Assembly: GCF_007830265.1 (NCBI RefSeq)
Contig: NZ_VLKE01000001.1
Coordinates: 2,852,001 to 2,916,000 of the forward strand
Length of the DNA: 64,000 nucleotides
DNA from: Micromonospora olivasterospora
GTDB lineage: Bacteria; Actinomycetota; Actinomycetes; Mycobacteriales; Micromonosporaceae
Reading direction: 5' to 3'
The position numbers and the translations under genes are program-made. Every line of letters starts with the position of its first letter. Positions within the stretch are counted from its first letter, which is position 1. Shown one piece after another: positions 49,764 to 57,846 of the stretch. The notes beneath the pieces were generated by a model, which saw only the letters and a list, made by a program, of their open reading frames with translations, ran no database searches and was not told the DNA's origin.

Positions 49764-49808
49764 ATGCGAACCACACCGCCACCATCGCCGGCGACCCACT
49801 GCCACTGA
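49764..49808 (+). other. 14-codon frame / second copy of the direct repeat
   Basis: ATG to TGA encodes MRTTPPPSPATHCH with GGAGG eight bases before the ATG, so it may be translated, perhaps as a leader. About 34 of its 45 bases match 46698-46742. No gene follows on this strand. The surrounding 49665-49905 holds nothing else I can support. Confidence 0.35.
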
Positions 49809-49905
49809 ATCCGCCCAACTCGCCTCGCTGAGGGCCCACAGCCAAGGAGTGTCATGCCGTCGCGGCCACAGCGGCGGCATCGCCGGACCCGACCTGGAAG
49901 GTGTC

Positions 49906-50220
49906 CTACGAACGGTAGGCGTCACGCCGGTGGCGGATCGAGTGGATCTCCACGACTCGTTTCGCCTCGTTGATCCGATAGACGATCCGGTACGTGCCGC
50001 GCCGGGCGGAATGGAAGCCGTCGAAGGGTTCGTCGAGAGGCTTGCCCACTCGATACGGGTTGATCGCGATCGCCCGCTGGATGGTTTCCGTCGCCGCAAC
50101 CGCCACCTCCAACGGCAGGTCCTCGTGCAGATTGCGGCGAGCCTGCCGGGAGAACATCACCGTGTATGGGCTGAGGGGTTCGTTGGTGCGGTCGTCCACC
50201 CGCTTGCCCCCCGGAGGCAT
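49906..50220 (-). CDS. RelE/ParE-family toxin
   Basis: 104 residues. After a short leader, YTVMFSRQARRNLHEDLPLE, RAIAINPYRVGKPLDEPFDG, RRGTYRIVYRINEAKRVVEI and HSIRHRRDAYRS give the RelE fold: the basic patch and final Arg/Tyr residues used for ribosome-dependent mRNA cleavage. It starts inside the antitoxin stop (TGATG). A shorter start at MFSRQARRNL is possible. Confidence 0.88.
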   Translation of the reverse strand: MPPGGKRVDDRTNEPLSPYTVMFSRQARRNLHEDLPLEVAVAATETIQRAIAINPYRVGKPLDEPFDGFHSARRGTYRIVYRINEAKRVVEIHSIRHRRDAYRS

Positions 50221-50504
50221 CAGGCTGCCCTGCTTCGACGCCGCTCCAGCTCGGCACGAACCTCGTCCACCGAGAACGTGTCGCCGGCTGCGAAATCCTC
50301 CCGCGACTGGCGCAGGTCTGCGAGGGTCTCGTCGTCGGACAGCAGGTCGAGCGTTTCCCGCATCGACTCGTACTCGGCCACCGAGATCAGCATCACGTCG
50401 GCCCGGCCGTTACGGGTGATCGTGAAGTGGTCATGCTCCCGGGCGACCCGGTCGGCGAGTTCGGCGATCCGGGCCTTGGCTTCCGTGATCGGAATAGTCT
50501 CCAT
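50220..50504 (-). CDS. Phd/YefM-family antitoxin
   Basis: 94 residues: METIPITEAKARIAELADRV, then HFTITRNGRADVMLISVAEY is the Phd/YefM DNA-binding and dimer domain; the acidic tail (DDETLADLRQSREDF, VDEVRAELERRRS) would wrap the toxin. It precedes and overlaps the toxin gene, the standard order, and should autorepress the pair. The ATG at 50504 is used; one three codons upstream is possible. Confidence 0.88.
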   Translation of the reverse strand: METIPITEAKARIAELADRVAREHDHFTITRNGRADVMLISVAEYESMRETLDLLSDDETLADLRQSREDFAAGDTFSVDEVRAELERRRSRAA

Positions 50505-50735
50505 GCCAACCACTTTAGCGACCGGTCGTGATTATGGTCAATCCGAATCCCTATCGCGACCCGGCTCCTGCCCGCTCGTTGAGCGTCCGGGCCAGCAATC
50601 GATGCCTCGGAGGACCATGGATGTCCGGCCCCGCCCCGCCACCCCATGTCGCCCAGGCTCCCCGACTCTGGCACCGCCGCGGCCGAGCGTCGGTGCCCGA
50701 GCAACGTCGGTTGATTGAGCTCCGGTACCTGCACG

Positions 50736-51208
50736 ACGCTGGACCTGACCGGCATCGGACCGTCCGGCGCGGCCCGCCTGCTCGGCGACATCGCAGACAT
50801 CGCCCGGTTCACCAGCCGCGCCCACTTCGCCTCGTGGAACGGCACCGCACCGATCGACGCCTCCTCCGGCGAGCAGAACCGCCACCGACTCTCCAGAGCC
50901 GGGAACCGGCGCATCAACCGGGCCCTACACATCATGGCCATCGTCCAGCTACGCCGTGACACCGAAGGACGCCGCTACTACCGGCGCAGACTGGCCGCGG
51001 GCAAAACCCCGATGGAGGCCCTACGGGCACTGAAACGGCGCCTGTCCGACATCGTCTACCGGCAGATGGTGGCCGACGCGAAGCTGATCAGGACGGGCCC
51101 GGAAGGACACGCGGGGGCGACTCTGCAATCCAGCGCGGCCGACCCAAACCCCAAGATCGACACTTCGGAAAAGCCACTTCCCGGACCCGCCGCACCCCAG
51201 CCTAGGCC
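50736..51208 (+). pseudogene. IS110-family transposase, C-terminal fragment
   Basis: Only the Transposase_20 half is present: GIGPSGAARLLGDIADIARF, FASWNGTAPIDASSGEQNRH, RAGNRRINRALHIMAIVQ and RYYRRRLAAGKTPMEALRAL. The N-terminal RuvC-like catalytic domain is missing, so it is inactive. The open frame runs through the target sequence into the neighbouring IS4 element's end, where the terminal repeat supplies a TAG stop at 51219-51221. Confidence 0.85.
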
Positions 51209-51221
51209 CAAGGCCGGGTAG

Positions 51222-52670
51222 TTAGGGCGTTGCGGCTGCTGTCAAGCGGGGTTTGCGGGGTTTGCGGGGTGGGGATGGTGTGGGTGGTGGGAGTGGTTCG
51301 GTGGTGTCGTCGTGGATGGTGATGGCGAGGTTGGTGATCTTCTGGTTGGTGGTGGGTCTGCCGGGTGGGTGTTTGGCGTAGCGGGACAGTGGTGATTTGA
51401 CGCGGCGGGTGCTGGTGCGTGCTCGGCGTGGTGGGAGGAGTTCAGCGAGGACGGCGCGGCCGATAGCGCCGGTGAGGTCGGTGTTCTCGGGCAGGACGTC
51501 GGCGGCGTTGGTGAGTTGTTCCCGGGCGGTGTGCAGGGCGATGGTGAAGCTGGCCCGGTCGGGGTCGGTCCCGGGCCGGGTTTCGGTGGCGTGGACCATC
51601 GCGGTGCGCAGCGCCTGGTAGACGGTCAGCAGTGCCCACAGTTCCTGCTGGATGCCGGTCGGGTCGCCGGAGCGCAGGATTCGTCCGTGCAGGATGGTGT
51701 GGCGCAGGGCGTAGTACGCCGATTCGTGTTCCCAGCGCTGGTGATAGAGCTCGACCAGGCGGTGTGCCGGGTGCCGGCGGGGGTCGCGCAGGGAGGTGAC
51801 GAGGCGGTAGACGCCGGTGTAGGTGGTGGCGTCGGCGCAGGTGACGGTGACGGTGGCGTCGATGACCCGGACGGGGACGTGGTTGAGGACGCTCAGGTAT
51901 GAGCCGTCGTCGAGGCGGGCCAGGACCGGCAGGCGGCGGTTGCCGCGCAGCCGGCCCAGGAATTGGGCGCCGGTGCCGGCGACCGCGGTCAGGAACATGT
52001 TGGAGTCGAAGCCCTTGTCCCACAGCACGAGCATGCCGGCATCCAGCAGATGCAGCAGTTTGCTGGCGTAGCTGGTCTCGCCCTCGGCGGTCGGTCCGAA
52101 CACCGCACCGAGCATGCCGCGGGTGCCGGTCTCGACCAGCGTCATCAACTCCACCGCCGGGTAGCCGTTTCCGGTGCGTTTGCCGAGCCAGGCACGGTTG
52201 CGGGCGGTGTCGGCGGTGCGTTGGGAGGTACAACCGTCGAAGGACACCGTGCGATAGCGGCCGAACCGCACCCCGGGAGTGTGTGGCTGCGCGAGAGGCC
52301 CGGCGAGGACCTCGAAGAGGGCCTTCACCGGAGCGGGACCGACGCGGCGGCGCAGGTCACGTAGCCCTTTACCCGATGGGACGACCACGACCAGCCCCAC
52401 CAGCCCGGCGATCATCTTGGCCCAGACCCGCCGGTAGCCGACCTCCGGGAACAGGCACATCGCCAGCACGAAGTACACCCCGACCCGGGACGGCAGGTTC
52501 CGTAGTCTTGCCTGCACCGTACCGGTCTCGGCCAGCACCGCATCGACGAGTTCAAAGGGCACGATCGAGGTGAGTTCCCCGAGATGGCCCGGGGCGAACA
52601 CTCCCGCCGCGACCCGGACAGTGCGGGTGATGGCGGCCACAGTGCGGGACAGGGCAGAATGATCCGGCAA
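51222..52670 (-). CDS. IS4-family transposase (copy 1)
   Basis: 482 residues, identical to the transposase at 55.6 kb. DDE-type: first Asp in TVSFDGCTSQRTAD, second in MLVLWDKGFDSNMF, and the YREK-like block LVELYHQRWEHESAYYALRH with the catalytic Glu. The start is TTG with CGGGAG upstream. The TAA stop (51222-51224) lies inside the terminal inverted repeat. Confidence 0.93.
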   Translation of the reverse strand: MPDHSALSRTVAAITRTVRVAAGVFAPGHLGELTSIVPFELVDAVLAETGTVQARLRNLPSRVGVYFVLAMCLFPEVGYRRVWAKMIAGLVGLVVVVPSGKGLRDLRRRVGPAPVKALFEVLAGPLAQPHTPGVRFGRYRTVSFDGCTSQRTADTARNRAWLGKRTGNGYPAVELMTLVETGTRGMLGAVFGPTAEGETSYASKLLHLLDAGMLVLWDKGFDSNMFLTAVAGTGAQFLGRLRGNRRLPVLARLDDGSYLSVLNHVPVRVIDATVTVTCADATTYTGVYRLVTSLRDPRRHPAHRLVELYHQRWEHESAYYALRHTILHGRILRSGDPTGIQQELWALLTVYQALRTAMVHATETRPGTDPDRASFTIALHTAREQLTNAADVLPENTDLTGAIGRAVLAELLPPRRARTSTRRVKSPLSRYAKHPPGRPTTNQKITNLAITIHDDTTEPLPPPTPSPPRKPRKPRLTAAATP

Positions 52671-52782
52671 CGGAACTCCCGGGCAGAAACGGTGGATCTT
52701 GGTCGACCGCCAGTTCTACCGGAGTTCCGTTGCTTTTACCGCCCCCGGGCCCATCGGCTTGACAGCCACGCCCGCCGCCTAA

Positions 52783-54533
52783 GGGGCTGCAGATCATCAA
52801 CACGCGGCTTTGGGCTCTGGCGGGGTGGTGATGCCTTCTGTGGTGGCGAGGGTGTAGAGGTCGTTTAGGGTGGCGAGTCGCTGTGGGCCGGGTTGGATGC
52901 TGTGTCCCGCCTGTTGCAGGAGTTGCCGGGTCTCGCGTATCCGCCTGTTGATTGTTTCGGGTCGGACGCTGAACAGGGCGGCGACGGCGACCTGGGACAG
53001 GGCGAGTCGGTGGTGCAGGATGGCGGCGATGAGCCGGTCGGCGAGGGTGAGGACGGGGCGGCGGCCGGTGCCGGGCGCGGTCAGTCGGGGACGGTGACCG
53101 CGTCGCTTGTTCAGGCGTGTTTCCCGCTGCTGGTCGTGCAGTGTCATCAGGGTGGTGATCAGTGCGTCCCACTCGTCGGGGGGTAGTCCGGTCAGGGCCG
53201 GATGCGCTAGCCAGGCCAGGTCGGGGCTGGGCTGGTCGAACGGGTCGGGGGCGTTGTTGACCTGTTCGTATTCCTCGGGGTGCAGGGTGTAGTTCCACTC
53301 ACCGTGCCAGTCGTGGCGGCTCAGCGGTAGCGCGTCGTGTTGTCGGTCGCTGAGGCGTACGCCGGTGTCGTAGGTGTTGGTGTCGAGGGCGGCGTGTACG
53401 CGTAGGCCGGTGCGGGTCGTGGTGGCGGCGATGCTCTGCACGATCACGTCATGGCTGGTCAGCGGCCGGCCCCGCCAGTTCATGGTGATGTGGGAGAACA
53501 GCCGGTGTTCGACCTTGTTCCACTTTGAGGTGCCGGGTGGGAAGTGGCACACGGTGATGTCCAGCCCTGTCTGCACGGCGAGGGCGGCCAGTTCCGCTTT
53601 CCAGGCGCGGGTGCGGTAGCCGTTGGAGCCACCCGCGTCCGCGGTGATCAGCAGCCGCCTGGCGTGCGGATAGTCGCTGGAGCCGATGCTGTTCCACCAA
53701 CGGCGGATCGACTCCACGGCGAACGCGGCGGTGTCGTGGTCGGTGCCGACGTTGACCCAGCCGGTGTTGGCGGCCAGGTCGTAGATGCCGTAAGGCACCG
53801 CCTTGCCCAGCTCGCTGTCGGGGAAGTCGTGAGTGCGGGTAGCGACCGGTTCACCGGCCGGCCGCCACTGGCGGCCGGCGTTGGCGAACGGGCCGACCAG
53901 TTCCTTCTTCTTGGTGTCCACGCTGACGACCGGGTCACCGGTGTCCTGATGGTCTCTGACCTGGTCGTTGATGTAGCGGAACTGCGCGTCGCGGTCCGGA
54001 TGCTGCTTACCCTCGATGGTCTTGGCGTTGGCCTGCAGGCTGAACCCGTCGGACCGCAGCAGGTCGGCCACGGTGTCGGCGCCCACCGGGTGGCCCTGAC
54101 GGGTCAACTCCGCGGCGAGGGTGCGGGTCGACTTGGTCGTCCACCGCAGAGGCGACATCGGATCGCCCCGCTCGTCCGGCTCGACCAGAGCCAGCAACGC
54201 CGGGCGCAACCGCGGATCCGTCTCGGACAGGCTTCTGCGGCCTCCGCCCAGGCGGCGTGCCCTACCCAAAGGGGGATCGCCCGCGTCCAAGTCGGACACG
54301 CCGCGAGAGACCGTGTTCTCGGCGACCCCGGCAGCCCGGGCCACCGCCCGGATCCCGCCGTGCCCCAACGCCCGCGCCTCAGCGCCCATCAGCAGGCGAC
54401 GCTGCCGCTCATCCAGATGCGGAAAGATCGCTTCGAACTTCGCCGCCAGCATTTGTTCGGTTTCCACCGTCACGGCCATACCACATCCAACACGGCCGGA
54501 CAGGAAAACCTCTACTTATTTCTCGGCAGACCC
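52783..54533 (-). mobile_element. ISAzo13-family element
   Basis: 1751 bp inserted within the right terminal repeat of IS4 copy 1. Ends are GGGGCTGCAGATCATCAA (left) and, on the opposite strand, GGGTCTGCCGAGAAATAA (right), an imperfect inverted repeat. TAA is duplicated on both sides (52780-52782 and 54534-54536). The IS4 length check supports these limits exactly. Confidence 0.88.
52797..54479 (-). CDS. ISAzo13-family transposase
   Basis: 560 residues. N-terminal helix-turn-helix (GGIRAVARAAGVAENTVSRG), then the DDE core: VVSVDTKKKELVGPFANAG (first Asp), RLLITADAGGSNGYRTRAWK (second Asp), and CHFPPGTSKWNKVEHRLFSH (catalytic Glu). These are ISAzo13 signatures. The N-terminus also reads HLDERQRRLLMGAEARAL, shared by this family. 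Full length, likely functional. ATG at 54479. Confidence 0.93.
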   Translation of the reverse strand: MAVTVETEQMLAAKFEAIFPHLDERQRRLLMGAEARALGHGGIRAVARAAGVAENTVSRGVSDLDAGDPPLGRARRLGGGRRSLSETDPRLRPALLALVEPDERGDPMSPLRWTTKSTRTLAAELTRQGHPVGADTVADLLRSDGFSLQANAKTIEGKQHPDRDAQFRYINDQVRDHQDTGDPVVSVDTKKKELVGPFANAGRQWRPAGEPVATRTHDFPDSELGKAVPYGIYDLAANTGWVNVGTDHDTAAFAVESIRRWWNSIGSSDYPHARRLLITADAGGSNGYRTRAWKAELAALAVQTGLDITVCHFPPGTSKWNKVEHRLFSHITMNWRGRPLTSHDVIVQSIAATTTRTGLRVHAALDTNTYDTGVRLSDRQHDALPLSRHDWHGEWNYTLHPEEYEQVNNAPDPFDQPSPDLAWLAHPALTGLPPDEWDALITTLMTLHDQQRETRLNKRRGHRPRLTAPGTGRRPVLTLADRLIAAILHHRLALSQVAVAALFSVRPETINRRIRETRQLLQQAGHSIQPGPQRLATLNDLYTLATTEGITTPPEPKAAC

Positions 54534-54552
54534 TAACTACCCGGCCTTGAGC

Positions 54553-55462
54553 CTAGGCCGTGTCTCGTCGATCTTGGGTGAGGTCACGTAGCCAGATCTT
54601 CATCGTGGCGATGTCGACGGTGGCCTGGTACATGTAGTCGCGCTTGTCGTACCTGGTCGCGACCGCCCGGAACTGCTTGAGCTTGTTGAACGCCCGCTCA
54701 GCGGTGTTGCGCTGCTTGTAGCGCTCCCGGTCGAAGTTCGGTGGCCGGCCGCCGCGAGATCCCTTCTCGCGACGGTTGGCCGCCTGATCGGCCTTGATCG
54801 GGATCGTGGCCTTGATGCCGCGACGGCGTAAGTGAGAACGGATAGCCTTCGAGCTGTACGCCTTGTCAGCCAGGACATGCCCGGGACGGGTACGCGGCCG
54901 GCCGACCCGGCGGGGAATCCGGATAGCGGCCATGACCTGCGTGAAGCCGGTGCAGTCGGCCCGCTGCCCGCACGTGGTGTGCCGCGCGATCGGACGGCAA
55001 CGCCGGTCAGCGGCCAGGTGCAGCTTGGTGGTCAACCCGCCACGGGACCGGCCGAGGGCTTCCCTTCCGCCCTTTTCGTCCCTGGCGGCTTCCCCCTTTC
55101 GGGTGATCCGCCGCCGGGGCGTGCCGAGCACCCGCCGCGTGCTGGTGCGCCCGGATCGAGGAGGTGTCCACCCCGACCGTCCACTCGTCGCCTTCCTCGG
55201 CGTCGCAGTCGATCCGCAACGCCGCGCAGATCCGCGACCAGGTCCCGTCCATCGCCCACCTGCGTTTGCGCTGGTAGACCGTCTTCCACGGACCGAAACG
55301 CTCCGGCAGGTCACGCCACGGAATCCCGGTACGTTCCCGGTACAAGATCCCCGAGACCGTCGTCCGATGGTCACGCCATCGGCCCCCACGCGGCGGATCC
55401 GCTGGCAGCAACGGCGCCAGAAGCGCCCACTCGTCATCGGTCAACTCATGCCGTCGAGACAC
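54553..55462 (-). CDS. IS5-family transposase (two frames, programmed frameshift)
   Basis: Frame A (GTG 55462) carries the DUF4096-type N-terminus SRRHELTDDEWALLAPLLP, GIPWRDLPERFGPWKTVYQR and the first Asp in VGVDTSSIRAHQHAAGAR. Frame B carries ALGRSRGGLTTKLHLAADRR, HVLADKAYSSKAIRSHLRRR (second Asp) and RNTAERAFNKLKQFRAVATR (Glu). They meet near an A4G3 run (plus strand 55070-55076), a plausible slippage site of the kind used in the IS427 group. The TAG stop falls in the CTAG target duplication. Confidence 0.88.
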
Positions 55463-55509
55463 GCCAATCTATCTACCAAAACCCGCCCCGAAGATCCACG
55501 AGACACGCC
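54557..55509 (-). mobile_element. IS5-family (IS427-like) element
   Basis: 953 bp flanked by CTAG on both sides (54553-54556, 55510-55513). Ends read GCCGTGTCTCGTCGATCTT and, reversed, GGCGTGTCTCGTGGATCTT. It sits in the loop of the hairpin formed by the two facing IS4 ends. Confidence 0.9.
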
Positions 55510-55516
55510 CTAGAAC

Positions 55517-57103
55517 CAAGGCCGGGTAGTTAGGCGGCGGGCGTGGCTGTCAAGCCGATGGGCCCGGGGGCGGTAAAAGCAACGGAACTCCGGTAGAACT
55601 GGCGGTCGACCAAGATCCACCGTTTCTGCCCGGGAGTTCCGTTGCCGGATCATTCTGCCCTGTCCCGCACTGTGGCCGCCATCACCCGCACTGTCCGGGT
55701 CGCGGCGGGAGTGTTCGCCCCGGGCCATCTCGGGGAACTCACCTCGATCGTGCCCTTTGAACTCGTCGATGCGGTGCTGGCCGAGACCGGTACGGTGCAG
55801 GCAAGACTACGGAACCTGCCGTCCCGGGTCGGGGTGTACTTCGTGCTGGCGATGTGCCTGTTCCCGGAGGTCGGCTACCGGCGGGTCTGGGCCAAGATGA
55901 TCGCCGGGCTGGTGGGGCTGGTCGTGGTCGTCCCATCGGGTAAAGGGCTACGTGACCTGCGCCGCCGCGTCGGTCCCGCTCCGGTGAAGGCCCTCTTCGA
56001 GGTCCTCGCCGGGCCTCTCGCGCAGCCACACACTCCCGGGGTGCGGTTCGGCCGCTATCGCACGGTGTCCTTCGACGGTTGTACCTCCCAACGCACCGCC
56101 GACACCGCCCGCAACCGTGCCTGGCTCGGCAAACGCACCGGAAACGGCTACCCGGCGGTGGAGTTGATGACGCTGGTCGAGACCGGCACCCGCGGCATGC
56201 TCGGTGCGGTGTTCGGACCGACCGCCGAGGGCGAGACCAGCTACGCCAGCAAACTGCTGCATCTGCTGGATGCCGGCATGCTCGTGCTGTGGGACAAGGG
56301 CTTCGACTCCAACATGTTCCTGACCGCGGTCGCCGGCACCGGCGCCCAATTCCTGGGCCGGCTGCGCGGCAACCGCCGCCTGCCGGTCCTGGCCCGCCTC
56401 GACGACGGCTCATACCTGAGCGTCCTCAACCACGTCCCCGTCCGGGTCATCGACGCCACCGTCACCGTCACCTGCGCCGACGCCACCACCTACACCGGCG
56501 TCTACCGCCTCGTCACCTCCCTGCGCGACCCCCGCCGGCACCCGGCACACCGCCTGGTCGAGCTCTATCACCAGCGCTGGGAACACGAATCGGCGTACTA
56601 CGCCCTGCGCCACACCATCCTGCACGGACGAATCCTGCGCTCCGGCGACCCGACCGGCATCCAGCAGGAACTGTGGGCACTGCTGACCGTCTACCAGGCG
56701 CTGCGCACCGCGATGGTCCACGCCACCGAAACCCGGCCCGGGACCGACCCCGACCGGGCCAGCTTCACCATCGCCCTGCACACCGCCCGGGAACAACTCA
56801 CCAACGCCGCCGACGTCCTGCCCGAGAACACCGACCTCACCGGCGCTATCGGCCGCGCCGTCCTCGCTGAACTCCTCCCACCACGCCGAGCACGCACCAG
56901 CACCCGCCGCGTCAAATCACCACTGTCCCGCTACGCCAAACACCCACCCGGCAGACCCACCACCAACCAGAAGATCACCAACCTCGCCATCACCATCCAC
57001 GACGACACCACCGAACCACTCCCACCACCCACACCATCCCCACCCCGCAAACCCCGCAAACCCCGCTTGACAGCAGCCGCAACGCCCTAACTACCCGGCC
57101 TTG
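55517..57103 (+). mobile_element. IS4-family element, copy 2 (intact)
   Basis: 1587 bp with perfect 18-bp terminal repeats CAAGGCCGGGTAGTTAGG at both ends. Flanked by CCTAGAAC on the right (57106-57113) and on the left once IS5 is removed, an 8-bp target duplication. Orientation is opposite to copy 1, with transposase 5' ends facing each other. Confidence 0.93.
55642..57090 (+). CDS. IS4-family transposase (copy 2)
   Basis: 482 residues, identical to copy 1, with the same DDE residues (SFDGCTSQRTAD, LWDKGFDSNMF, YHQRWEHESAYYALR). TTG start with CGGGAG six bases upstream; TAA stop within the terminal repeat. Identity of the two copies implies recent transposition. The C-terminus is Pro-rich (PLPPPTPSPPRKPRKPR). 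Confidence 0.94.
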   Translation: MPDHSALSRTVAAITRTVRVAAGVFAPGHLGELTSIVPFELVDAVLAETGTVQARLRNLPSRVGVYFVLAMCLFPEVGYRRVWAKMIAGLVGLVVVVPSGKGLRDLRRRVGPAPVKALFEVLAGPLAQPHTPGVRFGRYRTVSFDGCTSQRTADTARNRAWLGKRTGNGYPAVELMTLVETGTRGMLGAVFGPTAEGETSYASKLLHLLDAGMLVLWDKGFDSNMFLTAVAGTGAQFLGRLRGNRRLPVLARLDDGSYLSVLNHVPVRVIDATVTVTCADATTYTGVYRLVTSLRDPRRHPAHRLVELYHQRWEHESAYYALRHTILHGRILRSGDPTGIQQELWALLTVYQALRTAMVHATETRPGTDPDRASFTIALHTAREQLTNAADVLPENTDLTGAIGRAVLAELLPPRRARTSTRRVKSPLSRYAKHPPGRPTTNQKITNLAITIHDDTTEPLPPPTPSPPRKPRKPRLTAAATP

Positions 57104-57156
57104 GCCCTAGAACAACCCCCGCCGCCGCCTCTTGACACAGAGGGGTGCCTACCTGC

Positions 57157-57759
57157 TCAAGGCCCCGGGTGTGTCCGTGGAACGGATTGGTCCTTGCTTA
57201 TGCGCAGGATCAGGGTCACCGCGTCCTCCGAGTGGGCTGTTGGTGTCAGAACCTCCTGCAAGAGCAGGCCACGCATCGCGGCAATGGTGACGGTGGCCAA
57301 AGCCAGCGCTTCCTTGGCGTCGAGCCCTTCGCGTTCCGCCAGCGAGGCCAGCATCTTGGTCAGGTCATCGAGCGAGTCGATGAACTCACGAAAGTCCTCC
57401 GGGCTGTGCGCGGCCAGTCCTACGACGTGGAAGAAGCCACGGACACGCGACAGCTGCTCCGGCCGAGTGTAGGCCCGCCAGATCGCCACGACGAGGTCGT
57501 CGAAGCTGCCTTGCTGGGCGGCCTCGAAAAGCGCCTCGTTGTCACGAGATCGCTGTGCCTTGAGCATGGCCGCCAAGACACCCGAGAGCGACCCGAAGTG
57601 GTACCGCAGGAGGGCGTGGCTGGTCTGGGTCCTGGCGGCGATCTCACGGAGCGACACCGCCGGTGAGGGAAGCGCCTCCTCGTAGGCGTCGAGAAGCCGG
57701 GCCAAGAGACGCTCGCGTGCGTCGCCTTTGCGTTCCGTGCTTGACAGGATCACTCCCAC
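57157..57759 (-). CDS. TetR-family regulator
   Basis: 200 residues. N-terminal TetR helix-turn-helix: ARERLLARLLDAYEEALPSP, SLREIAARTQTSHALLRYHF, SGVLAAMLKAQRSRD. The C-terminal ligand domain is typical in size. Divergent from the amidohydrolase operon with 87 bp between, so it most likely represses that operon in response to its substrate. Start GTG at 57759, or the second GTG two codons in. It is the first chromosomal gene right of the IS stack. Confidence 0.88.
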   Translation of the reverse strand: MGVILSSTERKGDARERLLARLLDAYEEALPSPAVSLREIAARTQTSHALLRYHFGSLSGVLAAMLKAQRSRDNEALFEAAQQGSFDDLVVAIWRAYTRPEQLSRVRGFFHVVGLAAHSPEDFREFIDSLDDLTKMLASLAEREGLDAKEALALATVTIAAMRGLLLQEVLTPTAHSEDAVTLILRISKDQSVPRTHPGP

Positions 57760-57846
57760 AGTTTATCCATTGGAAAAGAACGACTGCGGTGTCGTGGTGC
57801 TTCACACATGGTCTCAGTCGGCTCGCAACGACGGAGGGGACGACTG

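Larger units (their letters stand above)
51209..54549 (-). mobile_element. IS4-family element, copy 1 (interrupted by an ISAzo13 element)
   Basis: Ends are perfect 18-bp inverted repeats CAAGGCCGGGTAGTTAGG: one at 51209-51226, the other split by the ISAzo13 insertion (52779-52782 and 54537-54549). Removing ISAzo13 and one TAA leaves 1587 bp, exactly the length of copy 2. Flanking bases AGCCTAGGCC (left) and AGCCTAG-AAC (right, before IS5 insertion) look like an imperfect 10-bp target duplication. Confidence 0.9.

Noticed and set aside
51209..57103. Composite transposon bounded by two IS4 copies
   Set aside because: Once the later ISAzo13 and IS5 insertions are removed, only 10 bp separate the two copies, so no cargo exists.
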